Origin: Novosphingobium sp.
GTDB taxonomy: Bacteria > Pseudomonadota > Alphaproteobacteria > Sphingomonadales > Sphingomonadaceae
Direction of reading: 5' to 3'
Assembly: GCA_030830245.1 (NCBI GenBank)
Contig: JAURNJ010000063.1
Coordinates: 1-6,009, forward strand
DNA: 6,009 nt
A model generated the notes under the pieces. It did no database searches. It saw nothing but the letters and a program-made list of their open reading frames with translations, and was not told the DNA's origin. Positions 1 to 5,411 of the stretch are shown in pieces. The stretch's first letter is position 1; each line of letters starts with the position of its first letter. The translations under genes and the position numbers were made by a program.

Positions 1-468
1 GCGCAGTTCCTGTTTCAGCTTGGCCGGCTCGCGCGCGATGACGAAGCCGAAACTGACCCCGCCCTCCTTCGACTGCGTTGCGTGATGCAGGTTGTGCGCC
101 TGTACCAGCCGCCGGGCATAGCCGCGCCGGGGCACGTACCGGAACCAGCGCTGGTGGACGAGGCCATCGTGGATAAGCGTGTAGATGATCCCGTAGATCA
201 GCACCCCAAGCCCGATCCAGGTGCCGGGAAGCCAAGCGGCCTCGCCCATGATCAGCGGGCTTCCGACTGCGAACATCGAGATGCTCATCGCCGCGCCGAC
301 CAGCGCATAAAGATCGTTGCGCTCGAAAAAGCTTTCGTGCGGCTCGTGATGGTCGCGGTGCCATGCCCAGCCGAAGCCGTGCATGATGTATTTGTGGCTT
401 GCCCAGGCGACGAATTCCATCGCGGCGACAGTGGCAAGGACGATAAGCAGGACAGCGAGCAGCGGCAT
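1..468 (-). CDS. crtZ: Beta-carotene 3-hydroxylase CrtZ (fatty acid hydroxylase superfamily), 3' end cut by window edge
   Basis: Reading the minus strand from ATG at 468 gives 156 uninterrupted codons to position 1. The product is an integral-membrane di-iron hydroxylase that in this family adds 3-hydroxyls to the beta-ionone rings of carotenoids (beta-carotene to zeaxanthin). The diagnostic histidine clusters are all present and in order: HKYIMH (residues 25-30), HRDHH (37-41), HDGLVH (100-105) and HNLHH (125-129). Hydrophobic stretches at about residues 2-22 and 53-95 fit membrane helices. Family members are roughly 160-175 residues, so only a short C-terminal tail should be missing. The ATG at 468 is preceded by a G-rich stretch (GGGGCGAGC) that could act as a ribosome binding site; an in-frame TTG at 516 would add 16 residues, but the family usually begins close to the first helix. 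It is divergent from leuC. The broader sterol-desaturase/hydroxylase family is the alternative, but the spacing of the boxes favours CrtZ. Confidence 0.93.
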   Translation of the reverse strand, partial: MPLLAVLLIVLATVAAMEFVAWASHKYIMHGFGWAWHRDHHEPHESFFERNDLYALVGAAMSISMFAVGSPLIMGEAAWLPGTWIGLGVLIYGIIYTLIHDGLVHQRWFRYVPRRGYARRLVQAHNLHHATQSKEGGVSFGFVIAREPAKLKQELR

Positions 469-544
469 GCTCGCCCCATAGCGCGCCGCTCCCGGTTTGT
501 CAGCGCGTGCTTGCAATCCGCGAGCGGCGGTCTAATTCGCCCGC
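469..544. promoter_or_regulatory. Divergent crtZ/leuC intergenic region
   Basis: These 76 bases separate the crtZ and leuC starts and must carry the control signals of both unless transcription enters from elsewhere. I found no convincing -35/-10 pair. On the plus strand TTGCAA (511-516) and TCTAAT (531-536) resemble the hexamers but are only 14 bases apart. An in-frame TAA at 533-535 closes the leuC frame, so leuC cannot start upstream of 545. No strong Shine-Dalgarno sequence precedes leuC; the nearest purine-rich run (GAGCGGCGG) lies about 15 bases back. Confidence 0.4.
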
Positions 545-1981
545 ATGACCCAAACTCCCCGCACGCTCTACGAAAAGATCTGGGACGCTCACGTCGTCGA
601 GACCCAGCCGGATGGCACCTGCCTGATCTATATCGACCGCCACCTCGTTCACGAAGTGACCAGCCCGCAGGCCTTCGAAGGGCTGCGCGTGGCCGCGCGC
701 AAGGTGCGCCGTCCCGATCTGACGCTTGCCGTGCCCGACCACAACCTGCCTACCACGGCAAGGCTCGACGCAGCAGGCAACGAACTGCCGATTGCCGACA
801 AAGAAAGCGCGCAGCAGCTTGCTGCCCTGCGCGTCAACGCACCCGAATTCGGCATCCGGTACATCGACGCGACCGACAAGGAACAGGGTATCGTCCACGT
901 CGTCGGACCGGAACAGGGCTTTTCGCTTCCTGGTGCGACCATAGTGTGCGGCGACAGCCACACTGCCTGCCACGGCGGCATTGGCGCGCTGGCGTTCGGA
1001 ATTGGCACGACCGAGGTCGAGCACGTGCTAGCAACGCAAACGCTTTTGCTCAAGCAGTCGAAGACGCTTGAGGTTCGGGTAGAGGGCAAGCTCGGCAAGT
1101 TCGTCACCCCCAAGGATGTGATCCTCCACGTCATCGGCGTGATCGGCACGGCGGGTGGCACCGGCCATGTCATCGAATATCGCGGCAACGTGTTCGAGGA
1201 AATGTCGATCGAAGGCCGCCTGACCGTTTGCAACATGTCGATCGAGGGCGGCGCGCGCGCTGGCCTGATCGCGCCCGACGACAAGACCTTCGAATACCTG
1301 AAGGGCCGCCCCTATGCGCCCAAGGGCGCGGATTGGGAAAAGGCGGTTGGCTGGTGGCAAAGCCTAGCCACCGATCCGGGCGCGAAGTTCGACAAGAGCG
1401 TCTTCATCCGTGCCGAGGACATCGAGCCGACCGTGACATGGGGAACCAGCCCGGAAGACACTGTCGCAATCGGCGGCGTGGTCCCGGCGCCCGAAAGCTT
1501 TGCCGACGCCTCCAAGCAGCAGGCGGCCTCGGTCAGCCTTGACTACATGGGTCTGGCGGCAGGCACGCCGATGACGCAGATTGCCATCGAGAACGTGTTC
1601 ATCGGATCATGCACGAACAGCCGGATCGAGGACATTCGCGCCGCCGCCGAAGTGCTGAAAGGCCGCAAGAAGGCCGACAACGTCAAGTGGGCCATCGTCG
1701 TTCCCGGCTCGGGCCTGGTGAAGGCGCAGGCCGAAGCCGAGGGCCTCGACAAGATCATCACCGAAGCAGGCCTCGAATGGCGCGAGCCGGGCTGTTCGGC
1801 CTGCCTCGCGATGAACCCCGACAAGGTGCCGCCGGGAGAACGCTGCGCCTCGACCAGCAACCGCAACTTCACTGGCAGGCAGGGACCGGGCGCACGCACG
1901 CACCTCATGTCGCCGGCGATGGCAGCGGCGGCGGCGGTCACGGGCCGCTTGACCGACGTGCGGGAACTGATCGGAAATTGA
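545..1981 (+). CDS. leuC: 3-isopropylmalate dehydratase large subunit
   Basis: This 478-residue protein is the large, iron-sulfur-carrying subunit of isopropylmalate isomerase. It pairs with LeuD to convert 2-isopropylmalate to 3-isopropylmalate in cytoplasmic leucine synthesis. It belongs to the aconitase superfamily. The start [12 protein letters not shown] is typical of LeuC, as are CGDSHT (DSHT at residues 137-140), [15 protein letters not shown], the CTNSR motif with Cys356, and [11 protein letters not shown] with Cys417 and Cys420. These three cysteines have the spacing expected for the 4Fe-4S ligands. Length matches the family (about 465-480). The start is fixed by an in-frame stop 9 bases upstream (TAA 533-535). 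A 39-base gap leads to the small membrane-protein gene and then leuD. No frameshift or missing ligand was seen. Confidence 0.98.
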   Translation: MTQTPRTLYEKIWDAHVVETQPDGTCLIYIDRHLVHEVTSPQAFEGLRVAARKVRRPDLTLAVPDHNLPTTARLDAAGNELPIADKESAQQLAALRVNAPEFGIRYIDATDKEQGIVHVVGPEQGFSLPGATIVCGDSHTACHGGIGALAFGIGTTEVEHVLATQTLLLKQSKTLEVRVEGKLGKFVTPKDVILHVIGVIGTAGGTGHVIEYRGNVFEEMSIEGRLTVCNMSIEGGARAGLIAPDDKTFEYLKGRPYAPKGADWEKAVGWWQSLATDPGAKFDKSVFIRAEDIEPTVTWGTSPEDTVAIGGVVPAPESFADASKQQAASVSLDYMGLAAGTPMTQIAIENVFIGSCTNSRIEDIRAAAEVLKGRKKADNVKWAIVVPGSGLVKAQAEAEGLDKIITEAGLEWREPGCSACLAMNPDKVPPGERCASTSNRNFTGRQGPGARTHLMSPAMAAAAAVTGRLTDVRELIGN

Positions 1982-2020
1982 GGGCACGCACTTGCTTGCG
2001 CTGCACCTGCGAACGACTAC

Positions 2021-2209
2021 ATGGGTTCCATGACCGACAAACCCGATAACGACTGGAAGACCAAGGCTGCGCTTGCAGCCGGTGCCGCCGTCGGCTCTGC
2101 CGCCATCGCTGCCGCACTGCTGTTCGCCAACAAGCGGCGCAAGGACAAGGCAAGCAGCCAACCGCCCGCCACCACCAAGGCGCCTCACTTTCCGCCGGAG
2201 ACAGACTGA
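2021..2209 (+). CDS. Small single-pass membrane protein of unknown function, between leuC and leuD
   Basis: This is a 62-residue product that I do not recognise by name. It has a polar, acidic/basic N-terminus (residues 1-15), one Ala/Gly-rich hydrophobic helix (about 16-36, with GAAVG at 21-25, a GxxxG-type packing motif), a strongly basic patch NKRRKDK (37-43) and a short Pro/Ser/Thr-rich tail. The positive-inside rule suggests the tail is cytoplasmic. ATG 2021 and ATG 2030 (59 residues) are both possible starts, and neither has a clear Shine-Dalgarno sequence. Its TGA (2207-2209) overlaps the leuD ATG (2209-2211), and the helix and codon use look like a real gene in this GC-rich genome. 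The position implies co-transcription and translational coupling with leuD. No link to leucine synthesis is visible in the protein itself. Confidence 0.72.
   Translation: MGSMTDKPDNDWKTKAALAAGAAVGSAAIAAALLFANKRRKDKASSQPPATTKAPHFPPETD
2197..2200 (+). promoter_or_regulatory. Ribosome binding site of leuD inside the upstream small gene
   Basis: GGAG lies 8 bases before the leuD ATG and within the last codons of the small membrane-protein gene. Together with the TGATG stop/start overlap it supports both the leuD start and coupled translation of the two genes. Confidence 0.65.
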
Positions 2210-2802
2210 TGGAACCGATCAGGCAGGTAGAAGGCCGAGCGATTCCGTTCGGGCGCAAGAACGTCGATACCGACGTCATCATCCCCGCGCACTGGCTCAA
2301 GACGATCAGTCGCGACGGGCTTGGCAAGGGTGCATTCGAGGCCGTGCGCAAGGAACCGGGCAACGTCTTCGCGGACCCGACCTGGGCAGGTGCGCCGATC
2401 CTGATCGCGGGCGACAATTTCGGCTGCGGATCGAGCCGCGAACATGCCGCCTGGGCCTTGCTCGACATGGGCGTGACCTGCGTCATCGCGCCCAGCTTTT
2501 CCGACATCTTCGCCAGCAACGCCTTCAAGAACGGCGTGCTGACCGTCGCCCTGCCGCAGGAAGCCATCGACCGGCTGATGGAAGTGGCGCAAACCGACCC
2601 GATCCACGTCGATCTCGAAGCCCAGACCGTGACCACCCCGTTCCAGGACCGTTTCGAGTTTCCCATCGATCCGTTCCGCAAGCATTGCCTGCTGAACGGC
2701 CTCGACGAGGTGGGATTGACGCTGGCACGTGCCGACACCATCTCGGAATACGAAAGCAAGGCTACGGCGCAATTGCCGTTTCTTGCCCACGCCACAGCCT
2801 GA
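2209..2802 (+). CDS. leuD: 3-isopropylmalate dehydratase small subunit
   Basis: This 197-residue protein is the small (swivelling domain) subunit of isopropylmalate isomerase and forms the cytoplasmic heterodimer with LeuC. Visible signatures are [10 protein letters not shown] (residues 18-27) near the N-terminus and [13 protein letters not shown] (68-80), the conserved substrate-binding loop of the aconitase swivel domain. These are followed by [16 protein letters not shown] and a C-terminal [18 protein letters not shown] segment that is typical of proteobacterial LeuD. Length fits the family (about 190-215). The ATG overlaps the preceding TGA by one base and has a good GGAG site. The gene order leuC-small ORF-leuD is kept in one direction. 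The usual partner leuB does not follow; the next gene is the unrelated zeta subunit. Confidence 0.98.
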   Translation: MEPIRQVEGRAIPFGRKNVDTDVIIPAHWLKTISRDGLGKGAFEAVRKEPGNVFADPTWAGAPILIAGDNFGCGSSREHAAWALLDMGVTCVIAPSFSDIFASNAFKNGVLTVALPQEAIDRLMEVAQTDPIHVDLEAQTVTTPFQDRFEFPIDPFRKHCLLNGLDEVGLTLARADTISEYESKATAQLPFLAHATA

Positions 2803-2813
2803 GGGCCCGATGC

Positions 2814-2836
2814 GAAATTCGTTCTATGCGAATTTC
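2814..2836. repeat. Perfect 8-bp inverted repeat in the leuD/zeta gap
   Basis: Arms GAAATTCG (2814-2821) and CGAATTTC (2829-2836) flank a 7-base spacer. The same stretch also reads as a near-direct repeat, ATGCGAAATTC (2810-2820) and ATGCGAATTTC (2826-2836), with one mismatch. No T-run follows, so it does not look like an intrinsic terminator. It lies just upstream of a weak promoter candidate for the zeta-bolA-grxD cluster, so an operator is possible (inference). A weak hairpin in the leuD 3' untranslated region is the alternative. Confidence 0.5.
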
Positions 2837-2854
2837 AAACAGGACTCTGAGGGA

Positions 2855-2883
2855 TTGTCGCAAGGGGTGAGGGACAGTATCGG
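2855..2883 (+). promoter_or_regulatory. Candidate sigma-70 promoter for the zeta-bolA-grxD cluster
   Basis: TTGTCG (2855-2860) and TATCGG (2878-2883) are separated by 17 bases and lie upstream of a good ribosome binding site. The match is 4 of 6 and 3 of 6 to the classical hexamers, so this is weak. The 108-base gap after leuD makes an internal promoter reasonable. Confidence 0.28.
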
Positions 2884-2897
2884 CGAGCGACTACTTC

Positions 2898-2904
2898 GAA
2901 AGGA
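2898..2904 (+). promoter_or_regulatory. Ribosome binding site of the zeta/DUF1476 gene
   Basis: GAAAGGA sits 6 bases upstream of ATG 2911. This supports that start and argues that the gene is translated on its own rather than through a leader frame. Confidence 0.7.
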
Positions 2905-2910
2905 TTCGGC

Positions 2911-3234
2911 ATGACCACCTTCAACGATCGCGAACGCGGCGAAGAAGCAAAATTCGCGCACGACCAGGACATGCAGTTTCGCATCCAGGTGCGGCGCAAC
3001 CGCCTGCTGGGCGAATGGGCGGCAGCGAAGATGAACCTGTCGCAGGCCGAAACCGATTCCTACGCCAAGTCCGTGGTTCAGGCCGATTTCGAGGAAGCCG
3101 GCGACGAGGACGTGATCCGCAAGCTGCTCGGCGACCTGACTTCGGCGGGAGTCGAATCCAGCGACGCCGATGTGCGCGCCGCGCTGGACGACAAGACGGT
3201 CGAGGCCAAGCGCCAGCTCATGGGCGAAGTCTGA
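2911..3234 (+). CDS. DUF1476 protein: alphaproteobacterial F1Fo-ATPase inhibitor, zeta subunit
   Basis: This 107-residue, highly charged, soluble protein is a full-length match to the DUF1476 family. Its characterised member in Paracoccus denitrificans is the zeta subunit, which binds F1 and blocks ATP hydrolysis. The family pattern is clear: an N-terminal inhibitory segment starting MTTFNDRE, then FAHDQDMQFR (residues 15-24), RRNRLLGEWAA, YAKSVVQADFEEAG and a C-terminal helix ending AKRQLMGEV. Length is typical (about 104-107). The start has a good Shine-Dalgarno sequence 6 bases upstream. The stop is followed after one base by the BolA-family start, so the two are almost certainly co-transcribed. 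Whether zeta inhibits strongly varies between species, so the family call is firm and the strength of inhibition here is unknown. Confidence 0.92.
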   Translation: MTTFNDRERGEEAKFAHDQDMQFRIQVRRNRLLGEWAAAKMNLSQAETDSYAKSVVQADFEEAGDEDVIRKLLGDLTSAGVESSDADVRAALDDKTVEAKRQLMGEV

Positions 3235-3235
3235 C

Positions 3236-3469
3236 ATGCCCATGGCCGCTGCGGATATAGAAGCCATGATCAAGGCAGCGCTGCCGGATGCCGAAGTGAC
3301 GATTACCGATCTGGCTGGCGATGGCGACCACTACGCCGCGCGCGTCGTTTCCGAAGCCTTTCGCGGCAAGCTGCGCCCTGCCCAGCACCGCATGGTCTAT
3401 GAAGCGCTGGGCGGTCGCATGGGCGGCGAGCTTCACGCCTTGCAACTGACCACTGCCGTGCCCAACTAA
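3236..3469 (+). CDS. BolA/IbaG-family iron-sulfur metabolism protein
   Basis: This is a compact 77-residue BolA-fold protein. BolA proteins bind a bridged 2Fe-2S cluster together with CGFS monothiol glutaredoxins and act in Fe-S trafficking or as iron-linked regulators in the cytoplasm. The core motif KLRPAQHRMVYEALGG (residues 45-60) and the following ELHALQL with the conserved His67 are diagnostic. DGDHY (29-33, His32) sits in the loop that supplies a second cluster ligand in many members. The start at 3236 lies one base after the zeta stop; a second in-frame ATG at 3242 would remove two residues and begins in the more usual MAAADIE way. Either is possible. The partner glutaredoxin gene follows 33 bases later, which strongly supports the Fe-S role. 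Short length favours the BolA2/IbaG type over the longer, classical BolA. Confidence 0.92.
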   Translation: MPMAAADIEAMIKAALPDAEVTITDLAGDGDHYAARVVSEAFRGKLRPAQHRMVYEALGGRMGGELHALQLTTAVPN

Positions 3470-3486
3470 CGCGAACGATTTTCAGC

Positions 3487-3494
3487 AAGGGAAG
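3487..3494 (+). promoter_or_regulatory. Ribosome binding site of grxD
   Basis: AAGGGAAG is centred about 12 bases before ATG 3503 and is the best purine-rich site in the 33-base BolA-grxD gap. Confidence 0.6.
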
Positions 3495-3502
3495 CTTCTG
3501 CC

Positions 3503-3832
3503 ATGTCCGACACCAATGCTCGCATCGGAGAAATCGTTCAGGGCAACGATGTCGTGCTGTTCATGAAAGGCACGCCGCTGTTCCCGCAGTGCGGCTTTTC
3601 CAGCCGCGCCATCGCGATCCTCGATCACCTCGGCGTGGCCTATGAAACGGTGGACGTGCTGCAGGACCAGGAAATCCGCCAGGGCATCAAGAGCTATTCG
3701 GACTGGCCGACCATCCCCCAGCTTTACATCAAGGGCGAGTTCGTCGGCGGCAGCGACATCATGATGGAGATGTTCGAGGCGGGCGAGCTGCAACAGATTG
3801 TTGCCGACGCCGGGATCGCCAGCAACGCCTGA
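3503..3832 (+). CDS. grxD: Monothiol CGFS glutaredoxin (Grx4 family)
   Basis: This 109-residue thioredoxin-fold protein binds and transfers a glutathione-ligated 2Fe-2S cluster, usually with a BolA partner, rather than acting as a classical disulfide reductase. Key features are Lys22 in VLFMKGTP (glutathione contact), the CGFS active site at residues 30-33 with the single cluster-ligating Cys30, WPTIPQLY (68-75) carrying the cis-proline TIP, and GGSDIM (82-87), the glutathione-binding GG(S/C)D loop. Length is normal for bacterial Grx4 (about 105-115). It is the last gene of the zeta-bolA-grxD cluster and is followed at once by hairpins and a strong terminator. No residue essential to the family is missing. 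Confidence 0.97.
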   Translation: MSDTNARIGEIVQGNDVVLFMKGTPLFPQCGFSSRAIAILDHLGVAYETVDVLQDQEIRQGIKSYSDWPTIPQLYIKGEFVGGSDIMMEMFEAGELQQIVADAGIASNA

Positions 3833-3845
3833 GTCGCGAGACTCA
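3830..3845 (+). repeat. Short GNRA-loop hairpin overlapping the grxD stop codon
   Basis: TGAGTC (3830-3835) and GACTCA (3840-3845) pair perfectly around the tetraloop GCGA. The first arm contains the grxD stop codon. No T-run follows, so it is not a terminator alone; it may protect the 3' end or simply be chance. It is the first of three consecutive hairpins. Confidence 0.45.
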
Positions 3846-3860
3846 CAGCGACAATGGAAG

Positions 3861-3886
3861 AGCGCCGGTAGCTCCGGCGCTTTTTT
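3861..3886 (+). terminator. Rho-independent terminator of the grxD cluster
   Basis: An 8-bp GC-rich stem, AGCGCCGG (3861-3868) with CCGGCGCT (3874-3881), closes a 5-base loop (TAGCT) and runs into six Ts (3881-3886). This is a canonical intrinsic terminator 28 bases after the grxD stop codon. Confidence 0.9.
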
Positions 3887-3916
3887 CGCTTTATGCTGAT
3901 CCGGGAGGTTCTCGGG

Positions 3917-3952
3917 GAGGCGGGGCTCTGGAGACTTGAGCCCCGCCTCTTT
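3917..3952 (+). terminator. Second long hairpin, possible back-up terminator
   Basis: GAGGCGGGGCTC (3917-3928) and GAGCCCCGCCTC (3938-3949) form a perfect 12-bp stem around a 9-base loop, followed by only three Ts (3950-3952). It may catch read-through from the first terminator. The short T-run leaves open another role, such as mRNA 3'-end stabilisation or a dispersed palindromic repeat. Confidence 0.6.
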
Positions 3953-3970
3953 CGAGACTGCTTGGGGGTG

Positions 3971-3986
3971 CCTGCATATATGCAGG
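3971..3986. promoter_or_regulatory. Perfect 16-bp palindrome, operator candidate
   Basis: CCTGCATATATGCAGG is perfectly self-complementary with no spacer. A wider, interrupted dyad TTGG (3962-3965) / CCAA (3994-3997) surrounds it, and G-runs lie on both sides. A symmetric site of this size upstream of an AT-rich patch and the Nudix gene fits a dimeric regulator site (inference). I cannot assign a regulator. Confidence 0.45.
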
Positions 3987-3995
3987 GGGCGTGCC

Positions 3996-4037
3996 AAAAC
4001 ACTATCTAACTGTTTTATAACAATATTATGATTTTCT
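3996..4037. promoter_or_regulatory. AT-rich patch in the grxD/Nudix intergenic region, promoter or UP-like sequence
   Basis: By my count only 8 of these 42 bases are G or C, in sharp contrast to the GC-rich surroundings. It contains -10-like words TATAAC (4016-4021) and TATTAT (4024-4029), but no matching -35 box at a usual distance. The gene-free stretch 3833-4147 as a whole holds three hairpins, the 16-bp palindrome, this patch and a -10-like TATAAA further down; I see no small gene in it. Confidence 0.35.
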
Positions 4038-4097
4038 CAGACTCGGACTGCGGGACGACTGTAAACCGTTCCGACAGTACCCGAGGATTCCCCACTC

Positions 4098-4105
4098 TGT
4101 ATAAA
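4098..4105 (+). promoter_or_regulatory. Possible -10 element for the Nudix gene
   Basis: TGTATAAA places a TATAAA hexamer at 4100-4105, about 43 bases before the chosen Nudix start. No good -35 hexamer lies at 16-18 bases upstream, and the TG directly abuts the hexamer rather than being one base away, so this is a weak call. Confidence 0.27.
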
Positions 4106-4147
4106 ACCGGCTTGCGTCCGGGCCGTGTGCAGGCAAAGGTTCAACCC

Positions 4148-4978
4148 ATGGATAACTATCATCACGCGCTCTACCCCGCGACCGGGCCGATGCCCGCCGA
4201 AGGCCCAAAGGTGGTGCCCGCCAGCACCATCGTCATTTTCCGCAGGGGCCGCGACGGAGATGCGCCGGAATTCCTGATGGTCCAGCGCGCCAAGGAAATG
4301 CGCTTTGCCGGGGGAGCAGCAGTGTTTCCCGGCGGTCGCGTCGATCCGGCAGACCGGGAACTTGCCGCACGGCTCGCGCCGCACGCCGATCCCGAGATCG
4401 CCATGTCACAGGTTGCCGGCATCCGCGAAACGCTCGAAGAAACCGGCCTTGTCATCGCCATGCGCCAACAGGTTACTGCCGACGAAGCGCGTGAAGCGCG
4501 CAAGATGCTGTTCGTCGAGGAGAAGCTCGCCCCGGTGCTGGACCGTTTCGGCTGGGAGCCCGACCTCGAAGCATTGACCTATTTCGCGCACTGGTGCCCG
4601 CCGATGGACAAGGCTTTCGACACGCGGTTTTTCGTCCACGACCTTGGCACCGGATCGGTCGATGTCGAAGTGGACGCGACCGAGAACACGCGTCTGTTCT
4701 GGACCTCCGCGCAAAAGGCGCTCGACTTGCTCGAAGCGGGCGAAATTTCGCTGATCTTCCCGACCATGCGCAACGTCGAACGCCTGGCACTGTTCGCCAA
4801 CATCGAGGAAGCCATCGCCCATGCCGCGCAGTTCCCGCCGGAACGGATGGCGGCCAGGCGCGAGACCATCGACGGGAGGGATTGGGTGACGATCCCGGAG
4901 GGGCGCGGCTATCCCGTCACCCGCCAGACTGTCGAGGATGCCCGGCGCGGCGGAACCCCGTTCAAGAACGTCAGCTGA
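4148..4978 (+). CDS. Nudix hydrolase, NUDT19-like type with an expanded Nudix box
   Basis: From ATG 4148 this encodes a 276-residue cytoplasmic protein. Nudix enzymes hydrolyse nucleoside diphosphates linked to another moiety; the exact substrate here is unknown. The fold is marked by VVPASTIVIFRR (22-33), the FPGGRVDP segment (60-67) and RETLEETG (93-100), which carries the metal-binding glutamates. About 16 extra residues sit between the glycine pair and the RExxEExG half, compared with the standard GX5EX7REUXEEXGU spacing. Such split boxes are known in the mammalian NUDT19/CoA-diphosphatase-like branch, so acyl-CoA or CoA compounds are plausible substrates (inference). A good AAAGG site at 4135-4139 supports ATG 4148. 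An in-frame ATG at 4028 would add 40 residues that do not look like part of the family. The gene has its own upstream region after the grxD terminators. Confidence 0.9.
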   Translation: MDNYHHALYPATGPMPAEGPKVVPASTIVIFRRGRDGDAPEFLMVQRAKEMRFAGGAAVFPGGRVDPADRELAARLAPHADPEIAMSQVAGIRETLEETGLVIAMRQQVTADEAREARKMLFVEEKLAPVLDRFGWEPDLEALTYFAHWCPPMDKAFDTRFFVHDLGTGSVDVEVDATENTRLFWTSAQKALDLLEAGEISLIFPTMRNVERLALFANIEEAIAHAAQFPPERMAARRETIDGRDWVTIPEGRGYPVTRQTVEDARRGGTPFKNVS

Positions 4979-5093
4979 GGCTTGGCAAACGCGACGAACG
5001 GCGTCGGCTGCGCCTGCCGCTTAATCTGCGATTCATGTTCGAAAGGGCACTTTGCCTATCGGGGTGGAAACAGTGATCGGGGAACGCAAGGCA

Positions 5094-5267
5094 ATGACCA
5101 CCAGCAGCAGCCGCACCTATGCCGGGATCAGCTATGATCCCATCTATTTCGCTCGCAAGCACCGCATCTCGAAACCACAGGCGCGCGAGCTGATCCGCAA
5201 ATACGGGCATGATCGCGACACGCTCAACGATGCAGCGATCGCTCTGAAGTCCGCTTCGGGGCTCTGA
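5094..5267 (+). CDS. Small DUF3606-like protein
   Basis: This is a 57-residue soluble protein of unknown function. After a Ser/Thr-rich start it has a helical core, YDPIYFARKHRISKPQAREL (about residues 14-33) followed by IRKYGHDRDTLNDAAIAL. The pattern of an aromatic helix, 'ISKPQ' turn and second helix with a G/H turn resembles the DUF3606 family of small alphaproteobacterial proteins, by eye only. ATG 5094 is preceded by GGGGAA (5079-5084) at 9 bases; a TTG at 5052 would add 14 residues and is less likely. It lies 115 bases after the Nudix stop and may have its own promoter. The following region is a structured repeat, not a gene. An unrelated helix-turn-helix-like small protein is the alternative. 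Confidence 0.62.
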   Translation: MTTSSSRTYAGISYDPIYFARKHRISKPQARELIRKYGHDRDTLNDAAIALKSASGL

Positions 5268-5287
5268 CACGCAGATTCACGAAAAAT

Positions 5288-5374
5288 CCTCCCCAATCCG
5301 GGGGAGGTGGCAGCTCGCGAGAGCGGCGAACAGATATCCCGGCTCGTCGTTATCGGTGCTGACGGAGGGGGTGT
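5288..5374. repeat. Structured intergenic repeat element of sphingomonad type
   Basis: The element starts with the hairpin CCTCCCC (5288-5294) / GGGGAGG (5301-5307), continues TGGCAGC, contains a small hairpin GCTC-GCGA-GAGC (5313-5324) with a GNRA-type loop, and closes with GCTGACGGAGGGGG (5358-5371). CAGC (5311-5314) can pair with GCTG (5358-5361). The pattern GGGGAGGTGGCA...TGACGGAGGGG matches intergenic repeats I recall as frequent in sphingomonad and related genomes (memory, not a search). It lies between the convergent DUF3606-like and thioesterase genes, where it may also help end transcription. Confidence 0.6.
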
Positions 5375-5411
5375 CCACCGTGCAGGACGCTCCCTTCACC
5401 GTCGCCGCCAT

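Noticed and set aside
82..1071. A 329-codon plus-strand open frame across the left end.
   Set aside because: It runs antisense to crtZ and out of frame through leuC, and its translation is Arg/Pro-rich low-complexity sequence typical of a shadow frame in GC-rich DNA.
2810..2914. A 34-codon frame (start MRNSFYANFKQ) whose stop overlaps the zeta-subunit ATG as ATGA, like a leader peptide.
   Set aside because: It uses codons that are rare in the neighbours (AGG, CTA, CTT, TCT, GGA), has no good ribosome binding site, and spans the inverted repeat; the zeta gene has its own strong site. I treat it as non-coding.
3482..3997. Minus-strand open frames of 171 and 92 codons opposite grxD and its downstream hairpins.
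   Set aside because: They are antisense to a certain gene and cross the terminators; the translations match no family I know.
4028..4147. N-terminal extension of the Nudix protein from an in-frame ATG at 4028.
   Set aside because: The 40 extra residues overlap the AT-rich and promoter-like region and show no family pattern, while ATG 4148 has a good ribosome binding site and a typical N-terminus.
3833..4147. Searched for a hidden tRNA, toxin-antitoxin pair or riboswitch in the 315-base gene-free stretch.
   Set aside because: No cloverleaf, paired small frames with ribosome binding sites, or known riboswitch core was seen; only hairpins, a palindrome and an AT-rich patch.
5060..5100. GGAAAC and GGAAC words upstream of the DUF3606-like gene, considered as an EcfG (general stress) promoter.
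   Set aside because: No GTT-type -10 element follows at 16-17 bases from either word.
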